From Xestospongia bergquistia (lineage: Eukaryota; Porifera; Demospongiae; Haplosclerida; Petrosiidae), in assembly GCA_963965975.1 (NCBI GenBank), contig OZ014420.1:5420001-5484000 (forward strand): a stretch of DNA of 64,000 nucleotides, written 5' to 3'. Below, piece by piece: positions 1-31,615 of the stretch; the first letter of the stretch is position 1; every line of letters starts with the position of its first letter. Made by a program: the position numbers and the translations under genes. The notes beneath the pieces are model-generated. The model ran no database searches. It saw only the letters and a list, made by a program, of their open reading frames with translations, and was not told the origin of the DNA.

Positions 1-246
1 CATTGAAAAAAAGGAATTTTTCTGTTGAAAATTAAGCTCATATTTAAGTTGCATTTATAATTTGAATCCATTATTCTACAAGTGCATACAATTTACGTAC
101 AGCTGTATCTATACAAGTAAATAAAAACATTTACTAAAAAATAAAATAAATCTAGGAATGCTAATTGATGTAAACAAAACAGTATGAAGTCAATAGCACA
201 TATGTATCTGTTACATGTAACAGTGTTATTTTCTCTCTTGCTCTAG
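1..246 (+). other. intron of HERC1 (partial)
   Basis: AT-rich sequence ending in a pyrimidine-rich acceptor (…ttgctctag) that opens the first visible HERC1 exon at 247. That exon begins with one base completing a codon, so coding sequence continues upstream of the window. Nothing else seen. Confidence 0.7.
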
Positions 247-19672
<19,426 letters not shown>

Positions 19673-21117
19673 TTGGTAATTTTTAATTTATTTACATAAG
19701 TCAATTATTATGACTTTTTGTTTACCTTTAGTTTTTAATCTAGTTATTAATGTGTGGTTGTATAAATTAATTGTTTTTATAATTTATTTGTTGTTACAAG
19801 GTTTATAATTGATATCAAGTTGTTTGTTAAAAAATCAAAAAATTAAAGTCTAGCTATATATAGTTATTTCAAGAAAATAATTTGAATCAAAACTTATAAC
19901 TTAATTCTAAACTGTATTAAACAAGTTATAGTACTATTCCTATCCTTTCTCTGGATTACTCTTATAATTATGTAATGTACTTGTATTTCAGTTGTGATTG
20001 TCAAATAGAAGGACAGGTTAATTGGGTAGACTTGGTATACAACAATTGGTTTTGTTTATGAGACTAAATAGAACTCCCTGTATGTATTTAGCTAATGGTC
20101 ATAATACTAGCTTAGAAATTACAAGTGATTTGATGACTTGGACCAATTTTTAATTATTTATAAAATGATCATGGACTGTATACTCCATTATTTGAATTTA
20201 AAAAATAGTCCAATATGATATGTAACAAAATCATTTTAAATTTTTATAAGGTTAGCTATATGCACAGAGGAATTGAATGTGGTCAGAAATGTTGCTAAAG
20301 TCTGTAAAAGAAATTCATTAATTTACATGTACATACATGTATATGTACAAGAAGTAAAACAAGGGATATTATAATTTAAAAAATTAATGCAACAGTTAAG
20401 AACAATAATATTATTGTTACTTAACAAGGAGCTACAACTAATACTCTAACTTCATAAAAAAACTATCTAGACAATTTCGACTTCCAACAAGAGTTATCTC
20501 AATGATTCCAGTTTTCCAAAGAAAGAGGAGTAAGTCAATTATAAAGTACACTTCATATAATGCTACAAATTAGCCACAAGTGTAGTTATTTTCTCCTCAG
20601 CTAGGTATACAACAATTGGATTTGTTTATGAAGCTTAATGAAACTTCTTAATTGTACACAATTGTCATAATACTAACTTCATAAAAATTAAAGTAATTTG
20701 ATGACTTGGACCAATTCTCAGCTATTTTAAAAATGACCATGGACTGTATAGTTCATAATTTGAATTAAAAAATCTCCTAATATCATACGTAACAAAATCA
20801 CTTGAAATTTTTGTAAAGTTAGCTATATAGATGCTTGTTTCACAGAATAATTGTATGTGGTCAGAAATGTAGCTAAAATCTATAAAAACTAAAAAAATTC
20901 TTTAATTTACATGTACATGTATATGTTACATATACAACTAGTAAAATAAAGGGTATTATAATTTTAAAAATAATGCAACAGTAATAATATTATTGTCTCT
21001 TAACTCTAACAAAAACAACAACAATAACAAAAATAATAATAACTAACAACAACAATAACAACTATAATAATAACAATAGCAACAACAATAACAACAATAG
21101 CCAACAACAAAAAATGA
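19673..21117. other. flank of array unit 1/2: HERC1 3' UTR and repeats A and B
   Basis: After the HERC1 stop come an AT-rich 3' UTR-like stretch, repeat A (about 20020-20430), a vestige of HERC1 exon 38 with donor (20475-20535), diverged repeat B (about 20600-21000), then CAA/AAT-rich simple repeats that form the 3' flank of antisense copy 2. The same order recurs in later units. No gene seen. Confidence 0.7.
20475..20575 (+). pseudogene. vestigial 3' end of HERC1 exon 38 with donor site (unit 2)
   Basis: Matches 15101-15190, the end of the penultimate HERC1 exon (…cgacttccaacaagagtt…) through GTAAGTCAA and into the intron. It has small deletions and substitutions that break the frame, and no acceptor or upstream half. 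It marks the left edge of the duplicated unit; relatives sit at about 26170, 32434 and 40511. Confidence 0.8.
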
Positions 21118-24100
21118 TTACTTTATGTCATACACATCTGAAAGTAGAGTTTCTCTTAGTTCTGGCGATTCATGTGACAAATCTGTTATAAGATCAGCAA
21201 AGTCATGATACATAGTGAATTTGGAAATATTCACACTCTCTTCAGCCTGGTTCAAATTGCCAATATGTTCTGGTACAGATTTATTGGTTGATTGTCTTTG
21301 ACATCTTTTCCTACACTTTAACACTTTGTAAATATGGTATATGATGATGAACCAAAATAATAAGAATACAACACCAACCATTGTGAATACAATAGTAGTG
21401 AGGGCTTCTTTTCCCATGTTGGTTTCCGTCAAAAATGTTGTTAGTGTCAGTATTGTAACTAAAGTTGCATTTACCATCACAAACAAATCCAAAATGTTAA
21501 CTGCTTGACTACGAAATGGACGTATGTAAGCCTGAACTGATATAAAAATAATCAGAAGGGTAGCTCTTGTCAATCGAAAATAAATGTACAGGGATCCAGT
21601 AAATATAAATGTAATGATAGGTATAATGAAGAGATACCAGAGTCGAACACCAAACCAACATCTCCATTTATCCTTGTATGGTCCAAAGTGTGCATCAAGA
21701 AATGGTCTCATTTTGTTAACCCATTTATATTTGGACATAAATGGAAGAACAGTTAGTAATATAGTGTATGGAAGGATAACAAACAAAAGGAAGAAAAGAG
21801 CTGTCACACCTAAAAAACAATGTCCTACATCTCTAAAATAAAGTATGTTTCCGTCAAGAAACCATCTATATGTTTTCCCAGTAAAGGTTTCTACAGCGAC
21901 AAATTTCCATGCATCTACAATAGCATTTACTAATTTAGCATATGATAAGAAAACTAGAGTAGCCAATACTTGTACAGAATAGTGAGAAGTATGTCTTGCC
22001 AGTTTAGTTGAGTATCTACTAAGTTGTATGAACACAAAGACTATCACAATAAGATATGATGGAAAAGCAAACTGTAAAAATGTTTTAACTAGTTCTGTCA
22101 TTCCATCATAAAAGCACAGAGGAAAACCAAGATTAAGACTGCAAAGATTTAACCAGACAAATAAAATTTTGGCTGGAACAGATGGAAATTGGTCAATACT
22201 AAGACTAATTGAAGTTTCAAACACATTAGCATAGAATATTATGCTTGTAATAATACCAGTAGCAATACTGATACGTAATACAAACAATATAATGACCAGT
22301 AATACTCCAAGAAAGCCAAATGCTACTAAAGTAAACAACCAATAGTTAGAACATTCAAAACATTCCCTGTCTCCAAAGACAACACTATAATTGGCTTTAC
22401 AACTTCCACACACTATACCATTTCTATTACCATCACACAAGTCAAAATTGCTAATTGTTGCAGTCTGTTTAAATCCAGAATACTTACAATAATTATAAGG
22501 ACAGCTATCAGACACTGCAGTTATATTACTGATAGGCACTAGACCAACCCACTTGTAATATGGTAGTGTAACACTACCAGTATCAAGATTGCAGGATATA
22601 CCATACCTCTTCAGAAGTGGTAGGCAGATGCAAACATTTCTTGATAACTCAAAGCCACAGGGACAGTCATCCATGTATACTTTTATGAAGACTGAAGGAA
22701 GAAGAGGTAATATTGGTGATAGTATCAGTGTACCAAACACTTGTGTTTGATCAGTAAATATGTTAAATGATAACACATTACATTTTGTTGCTAGAGTCTG
22801 TTCAATAACTTGGTCAGACCTAACAAGCCATGAAGTATCAAAAAATGAGTATACAACACCATGTGTTGGGTTGATGATTGAATCCACAGATAAAATACTA
22901 ATATTAAAAGTTTTCCCTGGATAGGTGGTTACTGTGGTGGTATCACTGATGCATTGAGGACCTTTTCCTTCAGTTTCATTACATATACAGAGAGCAGTTG
23001 GAATTGTTGACACATCTAAATTACTTGTGATGTTAAACACCTGTTGATACAAGTCTGGTAGCTTTAAAGGATCTATGGTAAAATTGGTATTAGGAAATTG
23101 AGAACAGTTATAAATAGGATATCCATATAAGGAATGTCCAGTTAACGTAGCACTGTTATCCATGAAAGTTAAGTTAATATCAGGAGGTAGATATGTAGAG
23201 TAAGTAAACTGTTCCTCCATTTGAAATTGAATAGCACAATGAGGTCTAATGATATTCTCAGGCTCTAGAAAAATTGCTCCACCTATTGTGTAAACAGTGT
23301 TTCTAATAAATTTTACATGGAGTCTTTGAGTAAAATAAATAGTTGAATGAGCTGACAATCTGAGTGCAGCTCCAAAGAATGCATGATTGTCAATAAATTC
23401 CATGTAGCCATATAAATAGAGGTTACATAACAAACAATATATTGAACTACCTCTGTTATTAGTGAACACTGTGTCTTTTGGTTTGAGACCATAAAGATTG
23501 ACTTCCTTAAATTGTTGAAGTGAAATAGCACTGTTTGCTGATGAAGACAATGCACCATTGCAATGTGCTTTAATAGCATATAATTGAAGTATAGTATTTT
23601 CACTACAAAAAGAGCCCCTACATTCAATATGCATACAACCTCCAGTGACATAAGCTTCATTGTTGTAACAGGAAATATTTTTCAATAACAGATCATAGAC
23701 ATTTGAATTAGATATTCGAATAATAAGCCCAGATCCAACTTGAGCACCGCTATGATCCCGAAACACACTGTTAGTAATAGTAACAATAGGTTCATTAATT
23801 ATATCCTGAACAACACTATGAATGAAAAGAGTTAATCCTAGTCCTCGACTTCTATAGGAACCTCCTTTATTACTAGAGAATATACATTGATCATACAAAG
23901 CTGTAAACGATGTTCTTTCTATTATAACTGAAGTACCTCCACCAATATTGTTAACAAAGTAGCTATTATTTACATACAGTCTCAATGGTATAGTGAAATT
24001 GATAGAATAGATGGAAAGTCCACCAGCATGAGAAAAGATGACATCAGGATCTTGTTGAGTAGTATCCAATTTGTAACTGTTAGGTGGATTGTTTTTATTA

Positions 24101-24819
24101 AAAGAGATGTTTGCACTGTTGATGATCACTTCAGTATCATTATTACTAGCTACTTGTCCATAATATATTAAGAATACTCCAGAACCTGAACAAAAATGAC
24201 TACCAACATTAGAACAGTCATTAACTTGCTGCACATCTTGTTCATACAAACCAGAATTAGTTATTATAATGTTATCAAATTGTACTAGTTCAAGTACATT
24301 GACAGCTAAAACAGCATATCCAAAATATTCCACTATAGTTATATCATGTAATCTGACATTGGTTGAGTTAAGAAACAACAGAACTGTCTGTAGTTCATAC
24401 AACAATTGATTTGTGCTAGCCCTGTTGAAGTAATAAAGTAATGTTTCATCAATTATTCCACCACAGTTCTTAAATACAATGTTAGAAAGGGTCAAATTTG
24501 TACCAGAGACAAAGACAAACCCTTGACTTGTAAATGACCTTTCTACTGACCTTTTACAGGTCACAATAGCAAGGTCATTGGATGTTATCTGTAGATTATG
24601 TACATTGTTAAGTGTACATGATATTCCATTGGAGATTATATGATTGCCATTTGAGAGTAGAAGAGTGGTATCATTTAAGGATATAGAAGATTTACTACAG
24701 AGATAATACTCAAGAGTAAATTCCTGTCCTGTAGGTTGAACATTGATGACATTTCTGACTGTAGCACCCCATACAATAAAAAGGAGACCAAAGAAGACAA
24801 TCTGCAAGAACATAGACAT
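21118..24819 (-). CDS. beta-helix/multi-membrane receptor-like protein, copy 2 (intact, 1,233 aa)
   Basis: Full-length single-exon member of the array family. Residues 1-19 form a signal peptide; about 30-600 are a repetitive extracellular region rich in N-x-S/T sites with parallel beta-helix features (VTITNSVFRDHSGAQVGSG, TLSNIVFKNCGG); 600-800 are Cys-rich (CICNETEGKGPQC, CPCGFELSRNVCICLPLLK). From about 815 there are nine to ten hydrophobic helices, with a conserved polar loop RPFLDAHFGPYKDKWRCW. The tail has about 80 residues with a basic CRKRCQRQ segment. I do not recognise a named family; a surface receptor or adhesion role is inference from architecture. The start ATG is the first of an open frame and directly encodes the signal peptide. 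Confidence 0.85.
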   Translation of the reverse strand: MSMFLQIVFFGLLFIVWGATVRNVINVQPTGQEFTLEYYLCSKSSISLNDTTLLLSNGNHIISNGISCTLNNVHNLQITSNDLAIVTCKRSVERSFTSQGFVFVSGTNLTLSNIVFKNCGGIIDETLLYYFNRASTNQLLYELQTVLLFLNSTNVRLHDITIVEYFGYAVLAVNVLELVQFDNIIITNSGLYEQDVQQVNDCSNVGSHFCSGSGVFLIYYGQVASNNDTEVIINSANISFNKNNPPNSYKLDTTQQDPDVIFSHAGGLSIYSINFTIPLRLYVNNSYFVNNIGGGTSVIIERTSFTALYDQCIFSSNKGGSYRSRGLGLTLFIHSVVQDIINEPIVTITNSVFRDHSGAQVGSGLIIRISNSNVYDLLLKNISCYNNEAYVTGGCMHIECRGSFCSENTILQLYAIKAHCNGALSSSANSAISLQQFKEVNLYGLKPKDTVFTNNRGSSIYCLLCNLYLYGYMEFIDNHAFFGAALRLSAHSTIYFTQRLHVKFIRNTVYTIGGAIFLEPENIIRPHCAIQFQMEEQFTYSTYLPPDINLTFMDNSATLTGHSLYGYPIYNCSQFPNTNFTIDPLKLPDLYQQVFNITSNLDVSTIPTALCICNETEGKGPQCISDTTTVTTYPGKTFNISILSVDSIINPTHGVVYSFFDTSWLVRSDQVIEQTLATKCNVLSFNIFTDQTQVFGTLILSPILPLLPSVFIKVYMDDCPCGFELSRNVCICLPLLKRYGISCNLDTGSVTLPYYKWVGLVPISNITAVSDSCPYNYCKYSGFKQTATISNFDLCDGNRNGIVCGSCKANYSVVFGDRECFECSNYWLFTLVAFGFLGVLLVIILFVLRISIATGIITSIIFYANVFETSISLSIDQFPSVPAKILFVWLNLCSLNLGFPLCFYDGMTELVKTFLQFAFPSYLIVIVFVFIQLSRYSTKLARHTSHYSVQVLATLVFLSYAKLVNAIVDAWKFVAVETFTGKTYRWFLDGNILYFRDVGHCFLGVTALFFLLFVILPYTILLTVLPFMSKYKWVNKMRPFLDAHFGPYKDKWRCWFGVRLWYLFIIPIITFIFTGSLYIYFRLTRATLLIIFISVQAYIRPFRSQAVNILDLFVMVNATLVTILTLTTFLTETNMGKEALTTIVFTMVGVVFLLFWFIIIYHIYKVLKCRKRCQRQSTNKSVPEHIGNLNQAEESVNISKFTMYHDFADLITDLSHESPELRETLLSDVYDIK

Positions 24820-25171
24820 TATAACAAACTAAAACACTTTGTAAATCAATAATTCCTCTCTAGTCTAAACTCTGTTTGCTTCGACTTCTCAAAATGTAAT
24901 TTTTAACTTTCCTAACCACCTGACAATGTGTTGGATTCTTTTGGTTTTTATGATAATATTCACAGACATTTTCTAAGTATTCATTTTTACAACCCTCATA
25001 TAAATTCATATGTATAATCTCCTCTAAGGTATCACCTCTAGTCTGTAAGGTCAAAACCAACTGGTGTATCACACTTAATCATATAACATGTCTTGTGATA
25101 TCTATATGTAAATATTTATATATATGCAGAGTAATAATCAATATTGTCTTTCTCTCTCTCTCTCTATGTAG

Positions 25172-25383
25172 ACTGTTGATGGTCTACCAACAGCTCAAAC
25201 GTGTTTCAACTCTGTTTACCTCAATATAGTAATCAGCAGATCTTAGCTGAGAGATTACGTTATGCTGTTAGACATTGTAGATCTATTGACATGGATAATT
25301 ACATGTTACATAGGAACACTAGTGTTGGAGGGGGTAGAGACTCTGATGATTATGATGATGATGAAGATCTCTATTCAGATTAG
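25172..25383 (+). pseudogene. duplicated HERC1 last exon, copy 2 (frameshifted)
   Basis: Preceded by a CT-rich acceptor (…ctctctctatgtag). It keeps TVDGLPTAQTC, then lacks four bases (TTTC) just after the catalytic Cys codon, shifting the frame. The rest is preserved in another frame and ends in the acidic tail and TAG at 25383. If spliced on, it would give a ligase truncated just after the active cysteine. Confidence 0.85.
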
Positions 25384-26822
25384 TTGGTAATTTTTAATTT
25401 ATTTACATAAGTCAATTATTCTGACTTTTTGTTTACCTTTAGTTTTTAATCTAGTTATTAATGTGTGGTTGTATAAATTAATTGTTTTTATAATTTATTT
25501 GTTGTTACAAGGTTTATAATTGATATCAAGTTGTTTGTTAAAAAGTCAAAAACTAAACTATTGATATAGATATTTCAAGAAAATAAATTGAATCAAAAAC
25601 AACTTTTATAACTTAATTCTAAACTGTACTTATTAAGTTATAGTACTATTAATATTCTTTCTCTGGACTACTCTTATACTTGTATTTCAGTTGTGATTGT
25701 CAAAAAGAAGGACAGGTTAATTGAGGAGATTTGGTATACAACAATTGGTTTTGTTTATGAGACTAAATAGAACTCCTTGTATGTATTTAGCTAATGGTCA
25801 TAATGCTAACTTAGAAATTACAAGTGTTTTGATGACTTGGACCAATTTTTAATTATATATAAAATGATCACAGACTATATAGTCCATGGTTTGAATTAAA
25901 AAATAGTCCAATATGATATGTAACAAAATCATTTTAAATTTTTATAAGGTTAGCTATATGCACAAAGGAATTGAATGTGGTCAGAAATGTTGCTAAAGTC
26001 TGTAAAAGAAATTCATTAATTTACATGTACATGTATATGTACAAGAAGTAAAACAAGAGATATTATAATTTAAAAAATTAATGCAACAGTTAAGAACAGT
26101 AATATTATTGTTACTTAACAAGGAGCTACAGCTAGTACTCTAACTTCATAAAAAAAACTATCTAGACAATTTCGACTTCCAACAAGAGTTAGTAAAATAT
26201 CTCAATGATTTCAGTTTTCCAAAGAAAGAGGAGTAAGTCAATTATAAAGTACACTTCATATAATGCTACAAATTAGCCACAAGTGTAGTTATTTTCTCCT
26301 CAGCTAGGTATACAACAATTGGATTTGTTTATGAAGCTTAATAAAACTTCTTAATTGTACACAATTGTCATAATACTAACTTCGTAAAAATTAAAAGTAA
26401 TTTGATGACTTGGACTAATTCTCAGCTATTTTAAAAATGACCATGGACTGTATAGTTCATAATTTGAATTAAAAAATCTCCTAATATCATACGTAACAAA
26501 ATCACTTGAAATTTTTTTTAAAATTAGCTATATAGATGCTTGTTTCACAGAATAATTGTATGTGGTCAGAAATGTTGCTAAAATCTATAAAAACTAAAAA
26601 AATTCTTTAATTTACATGTACATGTATATGTTACATATACAACTAGTAAAATAAAGGGTATTATAATTTTAAAAATAATGCAACAGTTATAATATTATTG
26701 TCTCTTAACTCTAACAAAAACAACAACAATAACAAAAATAATAATAACTAACAACAACAATAAAAACTATAATAATAGCAATAGCAACAACAATAACAAC
26801 AATAGCCAACAACAAAAAATGA
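25384..26822. other. flank of array unit 2/3, no gene
   Basis: Same order as after unit 1: 3' UTR-like stretch, repeat A, exon-38 vestige with donor (about 26170-26270), repeat B, CAA/AAT-rich simple sequence. Confidence 0.7.
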
Positions 26823-29800
26823 TTACTTTATGTCATACTCATCTGAAAGTAGAGTTTCTCTTAGTTCTGGTGGTTCATATGACAAATCTCTTATAAGAAC
26901 ATCAAAATCATGATACATAGTAAATTTGGAAATATTCACACTCTCTTCAACCTGGTTCAGATCGTCAATATGTTTTGGTACAGATTCATTGGTTGATTGT
27001 CTTTGACATCTTCTCCTACACTTTAACACTTTGTAAATATGGTATATGATGATGATCCAAAACAATAAGAATACAACACCAACCATTATGAATCCAATAG
27101 TAGTTAGGACTATGATGGTTTCTGTCAAAAATGTTGTTAGTGTCAGTATTGTAACTAAGGTTGCATTTACCATCACAAACAAATCCAAAATGTTCATTGC
27201 TTTACTACGAAATGGACGTATGTAAGCCTGAACTGATATAAAAATAATCAGAAGGGTAGCTCTTGTCAATCGAAAATAAATGTACAGGGATCCAGTAAAT
27301 ATAAATGTAATGATAGGTATAATGAAGAGATACCAGAGTCGAACACCAAACCAACATCTCCATTTATCCTTGTATGGTCCAAAGTGTGCATCAAGAAATG
27401 GTCTCATTTTGTTAACCCATTTATATTTGGACATAAATGGAAGAACAGTTAGTAATATAGTGTATGGAAGGATAACAAACAAAAGGAAGAAAAGAGCTGT
27501 CACACCTAAAAAACATCTCTAAAATAAAGTATGTTTCCGTCAAGAAACCACCTATATGTTTTCCCAGTAGACGTTTCTACAGTGATAAATGTCCATGCAT
27601 CTACAATAGCATTTACTAATTTAGCATATGATAAGAAAACTAGAGTAGCCAATACTTGTACAGAATAGTGAGAAGTATGTCTTGCCAGTTTAGTTGAGTA
27701 TCTACTAAGTTGTATGAACACAAAGACTATCACAATAAGATATAATGGAAAAGCAAACTGTAAAAATGTTTTAACTAGTTCTGTCATTCCATCATAAAAG
27801 CACAGAGGAAAACCAAGATTAAGACTGCAAAGATTTAACCAGACAAATAAAATTTTGGCTGGAACAGATGAAATTTGGTCAATACCTAGCCTACTTATAG
27901 TTTCAAAGATATTAGCATAGAATATTATGCTTGTAATAGTACTAGTAGCAATACTGATACGTAATACAAACAAAATAATTACCAGTAATACACCAAGAAA
28001 GCCAAATGCTACTAAAGTAAACAGCCAATAGTTAGAACATTTAAAACATTCCCTGTCTCCAAAGACAACACTATAATTGGCTTTACAACTTCCACACACT
28101 ATACCATTTCTATTACCATCACACAAGTCAAAATTGGTAATTGTTGCAATCTGTTTAAATCCAGGATACTTACAATAATTATAAGGACAGCTATCAGACA
28201 CTGCAGTTATATTACTGATAGGCACTAGACCAACCCACTTGTAATATGGTAGTGTAACACTACCAGTATCAAGATTGCAGGATATACCATACCTCTTCAG
28301 AAGTGATTGGCAGGTACAAACATTTCTTGATAACTCAAAGCCATAGGGACAGTCATCCATGTATACTTTTATGAAGACTGAAGGAAGAAGAGGTAATATT
28401 GGTGATAGTATCAGTGTACCAGACCTTTGTGTTTGATTAGTGAATATGTTAAGTGGAAACACATTACATTTTGTTGCTAGAGTCTGTTCAATGACTTGGT
28501 CAGACCTAACAAGCCATGAAGTATCAAAAAATGAGTATACAGCACCATGTGTTGGGTTGAAGATTGAATCAACAGATAAAATACTAATATTAAAAGTTTT
28601 CCCTGGATAGGTAGTTATATTCAGTGTCTTAACATTGATGCATTGAGGGCCTTTTCCTTCAGTTTCATTACATATGCAGAGAGCAGTTGGAACTGATGAC
28701 ACATCTAATTTACTTGAGATGTTAAACACCTGTTGATACAAGTCTGGTAACTTTGAGGGATGTATGGTAAAATTGGTATTAGGAAATTGAGAACAGTTAT
28801 AAATAGGATATCCATATAAGGAATGTCCAGTTAACGTAGCACTGTTATCCATGAAAGTTAAGTTAATATCAGGAGGTAGATATGTAGAGTAAATAAACTG
28901 TTCCTCCATTTGAAATTGAATAGCACAATGAGGTCTAATGATATTCTCAGGCTCTAGAAAAATTGCTCCACCTATTGTGTAAACAGTGTTTCTAATAAAT
29001 TTTACATGGAGTCTTTGAGTAAAATAAATAGTTGAATGAGCTGACAATCTGAGTGCAGCTCCAAAGAGTGCATGATTGTCAATAAATTCCATGTAGCCAT
29101 ATAAATAGAGGTTACATGATAAACAATATATTGCACTACCTCTGTTATTAGTGAACATTGTGTCTTTTGGTTTGAGACCATAAAGATTGACCTCCTTAAA
29201 TTGTTGAAGTGAAATAACACTGCTTGCTGATGGAGACAATACACCATTGTCATATGCTTTAATCCCATATAATTGAATTATAGTATTTTCACTACAAAAA
29301 GAGCCCCTACATTCAATATGCATACAATCTCCAGTAATATAAGCTTCATTGTTGTAACAGGAAACATTTTTCAATATCAGATCATAGACATTTGAATTAG
29401 ATATTTGAATAATAAGCCCAGATCCAACTTGAGCACCTCTATGATCCTGGAACACACTGTTATTAATAGTAACAATAGGTTCATTAATTATATCTTGAAC
29501 AACACTATCAATGAAAAAAGTTAATCCTAGTCCTTGACTTCTATGGGAACCTCCTTTATTACTAGAGAATATACATTGATCATACAAAGCTGTAAATGAT
29601 GTTCCTTCTATTATAACTGAAGTACCTCCACCAATATTGTTAACAAAGTAGCTATTGTTTACATATAGTCTCAATGGTACAGTGAAATTGATAGAATAGA
29701 TGGAAAGTCCAGCTGCATGAGAAAAGATGACATCAGGATTTTGTTGAGTAATATCCAATTTGTAATTGTTAGGTGGATTGTTTTTATTAAAAGAGATGTT

Positions 29801-30508
29801 TGCACTGTTGATGATCACTTCAGTATCATTATTACTAGCTACTTGTCCATAATATATTATGAATACTCCAGAACCTAAACAAAAATGACTACCAACATTA
29901 GAACAGTCATTAACTTGCTGCACATCTTGTTCATACAAACCAGAATTAGTTATTATAATGTTATCAAATTGTACTAGTTCAAGTACATTGACAGCTAAAA
30001 CAGCATATCCAAAATATTCCACTATAGTTATATCATGTAATCTGACATTGGTTGAGTTAAGAAACAACAGAACTGTCTGTAGTTCATACAATGATTGAGT
30101 TGTACTAGCCCTGTTGAAGTAATAAAGTAATGTTTCATTAATTATTCCACCACAGTTCTTAAATATAATGTTAGAGAGGGTCAAATTTGTACCAGAGACA
30201 AAGACAAACCCTCGACTTGTAAATGACCTTTCTACTGACCTTTTACAGGTCACAATAGCAAGGTCATTGGATGTTATCTGTAGATTGTGTACATTGTTAA
30301 GTGTACATGATGTTCCATTGGAGATTATATGATTGCCATTTAAGAGTAAAAGAGTGGTATCATTTAAAGATATAGAGGATTTATTACAGAGATAATACTC
30401 AAGAGTACATTTCTGTCCTGTAGGTTGAACAATGATGACATTTCTGGCTGTAGCAGTCCACACAGTAAAAAGGAGACCAAAGAAGACAATCTGCAAGAAC
30501 ATAGACAT
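26823..30508 (-). pseudogene. beta-helix/multi-membrane gene, copy 3 (10-nt deletion)
   Basis: Same family and start as copy 2. The N-terminal 1,000 residues are open from 30508, but ten bases present in copies 1 and 2 are missing at 27513/27514 (within CCTAAAAAACATCTC). The frame therefore ends at 27506, in the middle of the membrane region. The last four or so helices and tail remain open in another frame (down to 26823). The protein would lack its final helices and cytoplasmic tail, so this is probably a pseudogene or an assembly error. Confidence 0.8.
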
Positions 30509-31410
30509 TATAGCAGACTACAATACTATGTAAATCAATAACTCCTCTCTGGTCTAAGTTGTGTTTTGTTCAACTTCTTAAATGTGATTTTTAACTTTCC
30601 TACACTGTAAAAATTGATTGGTTTATTTAATCATTAATTGGTTATACAGGTTGCAGTTGCAAAGTTATTTTTGTTGGAAAAGTAAGCATAATACTGTTTT
30701 CATTGCTAATGTTCTACTGCTTATGTACCTACATAAACATTAAGTTTATTTTCTGCCTAAGCATCTCATATAACCTCATGGATTAGTTAAATCAATGTAA
30801 CCACTTGGATTCCTGTGGGTTTATGATAATATTCACAAAGTGATTGACATTTTCTATGCATTCGTTTTGACAACTCTCCATATAAATTCATGTGCGTAAT
30901 CTTCCTTAAGGAATCACCTCTAGCCTGTAAGGTCAAAACCAAATGGAGTATCACACTTAATCATATGACATATCTTGTGATATCTATAATTATGTAAATA
31001 TATAGATCTAAATTATAATAAAATTATATAGACTGTTATATAATAATGTGATATGATGTAACATAATATAATAGCTGAGAACATATTGTAACTATAACGA
31101 TTGTTATAATACTGTTCATATAATTAGAACTGTAATTTAGAATTTTCACGTGACAGATGACTGACTTCTCAAGGCGAAATTGTTATTTATTAAATCCTCG
31201 AAGGTATGCCATTGAAAATGTATGGAGTTTTTTAGTTTGCTACTTTCTCGTAGTGCTAGAGAGCCAAATTTTATATATAAAATGCGTGTTTGCAACTCCC
31301 ATGTGGATAGCACATAAAACAGCAAAGTTATTCATATGTCTGAGTGGCTCTTCTCAACTCGGACAGAGTATAGAATGATAATCACTCTCTCTCTCTCTCT
31401 CTCTATGTAG

Positions 31411-31615
31411 ACTGTTGATAGTCTTCTAACAGCTCAAACATGTTTCTTTCAACTTCGTTTACCTCAATATAGTAGTAGTCAACAGATCTTAGCTGAGAGA
31501 CTACATTGTGCTGTTCGATCTATTGACATGGATAATTACATGTTATGTAGCTAGGAACACTAGTGTTGGAGGGGGTGGACACTCTGATGATAATGCAGAT
31601 CTCTATTCAGATTAG
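31411..31615 (+). pseudogene. duplicated HERC1 last exon, copy 3 (degraded)
   Basis: Acceptor ctctctatgtag kept. It reads TVDSLLTAQTCFFQL with the catalytic Cys, has an extra Ser codon, loses three codons around RHC, and stops at 31552-31554, well before the acidic tail. Homology to the original exon continues to the equivalent TAG at 31615. Confidence 0.8.

Noticed and set aside
23313-23660. 115-121-codon minus-strand frames inside the antisense genes (also 36372, 44464)
   Set aside because: Alternate-frame shadows of the beta-helix coding region.
31157-31378. 73-codon frame in the unit-3-specific stretch
   Set aside because: No motif, no splice context and no second copy; it lies in a short unique insertion before HERC1 exon copy 3.
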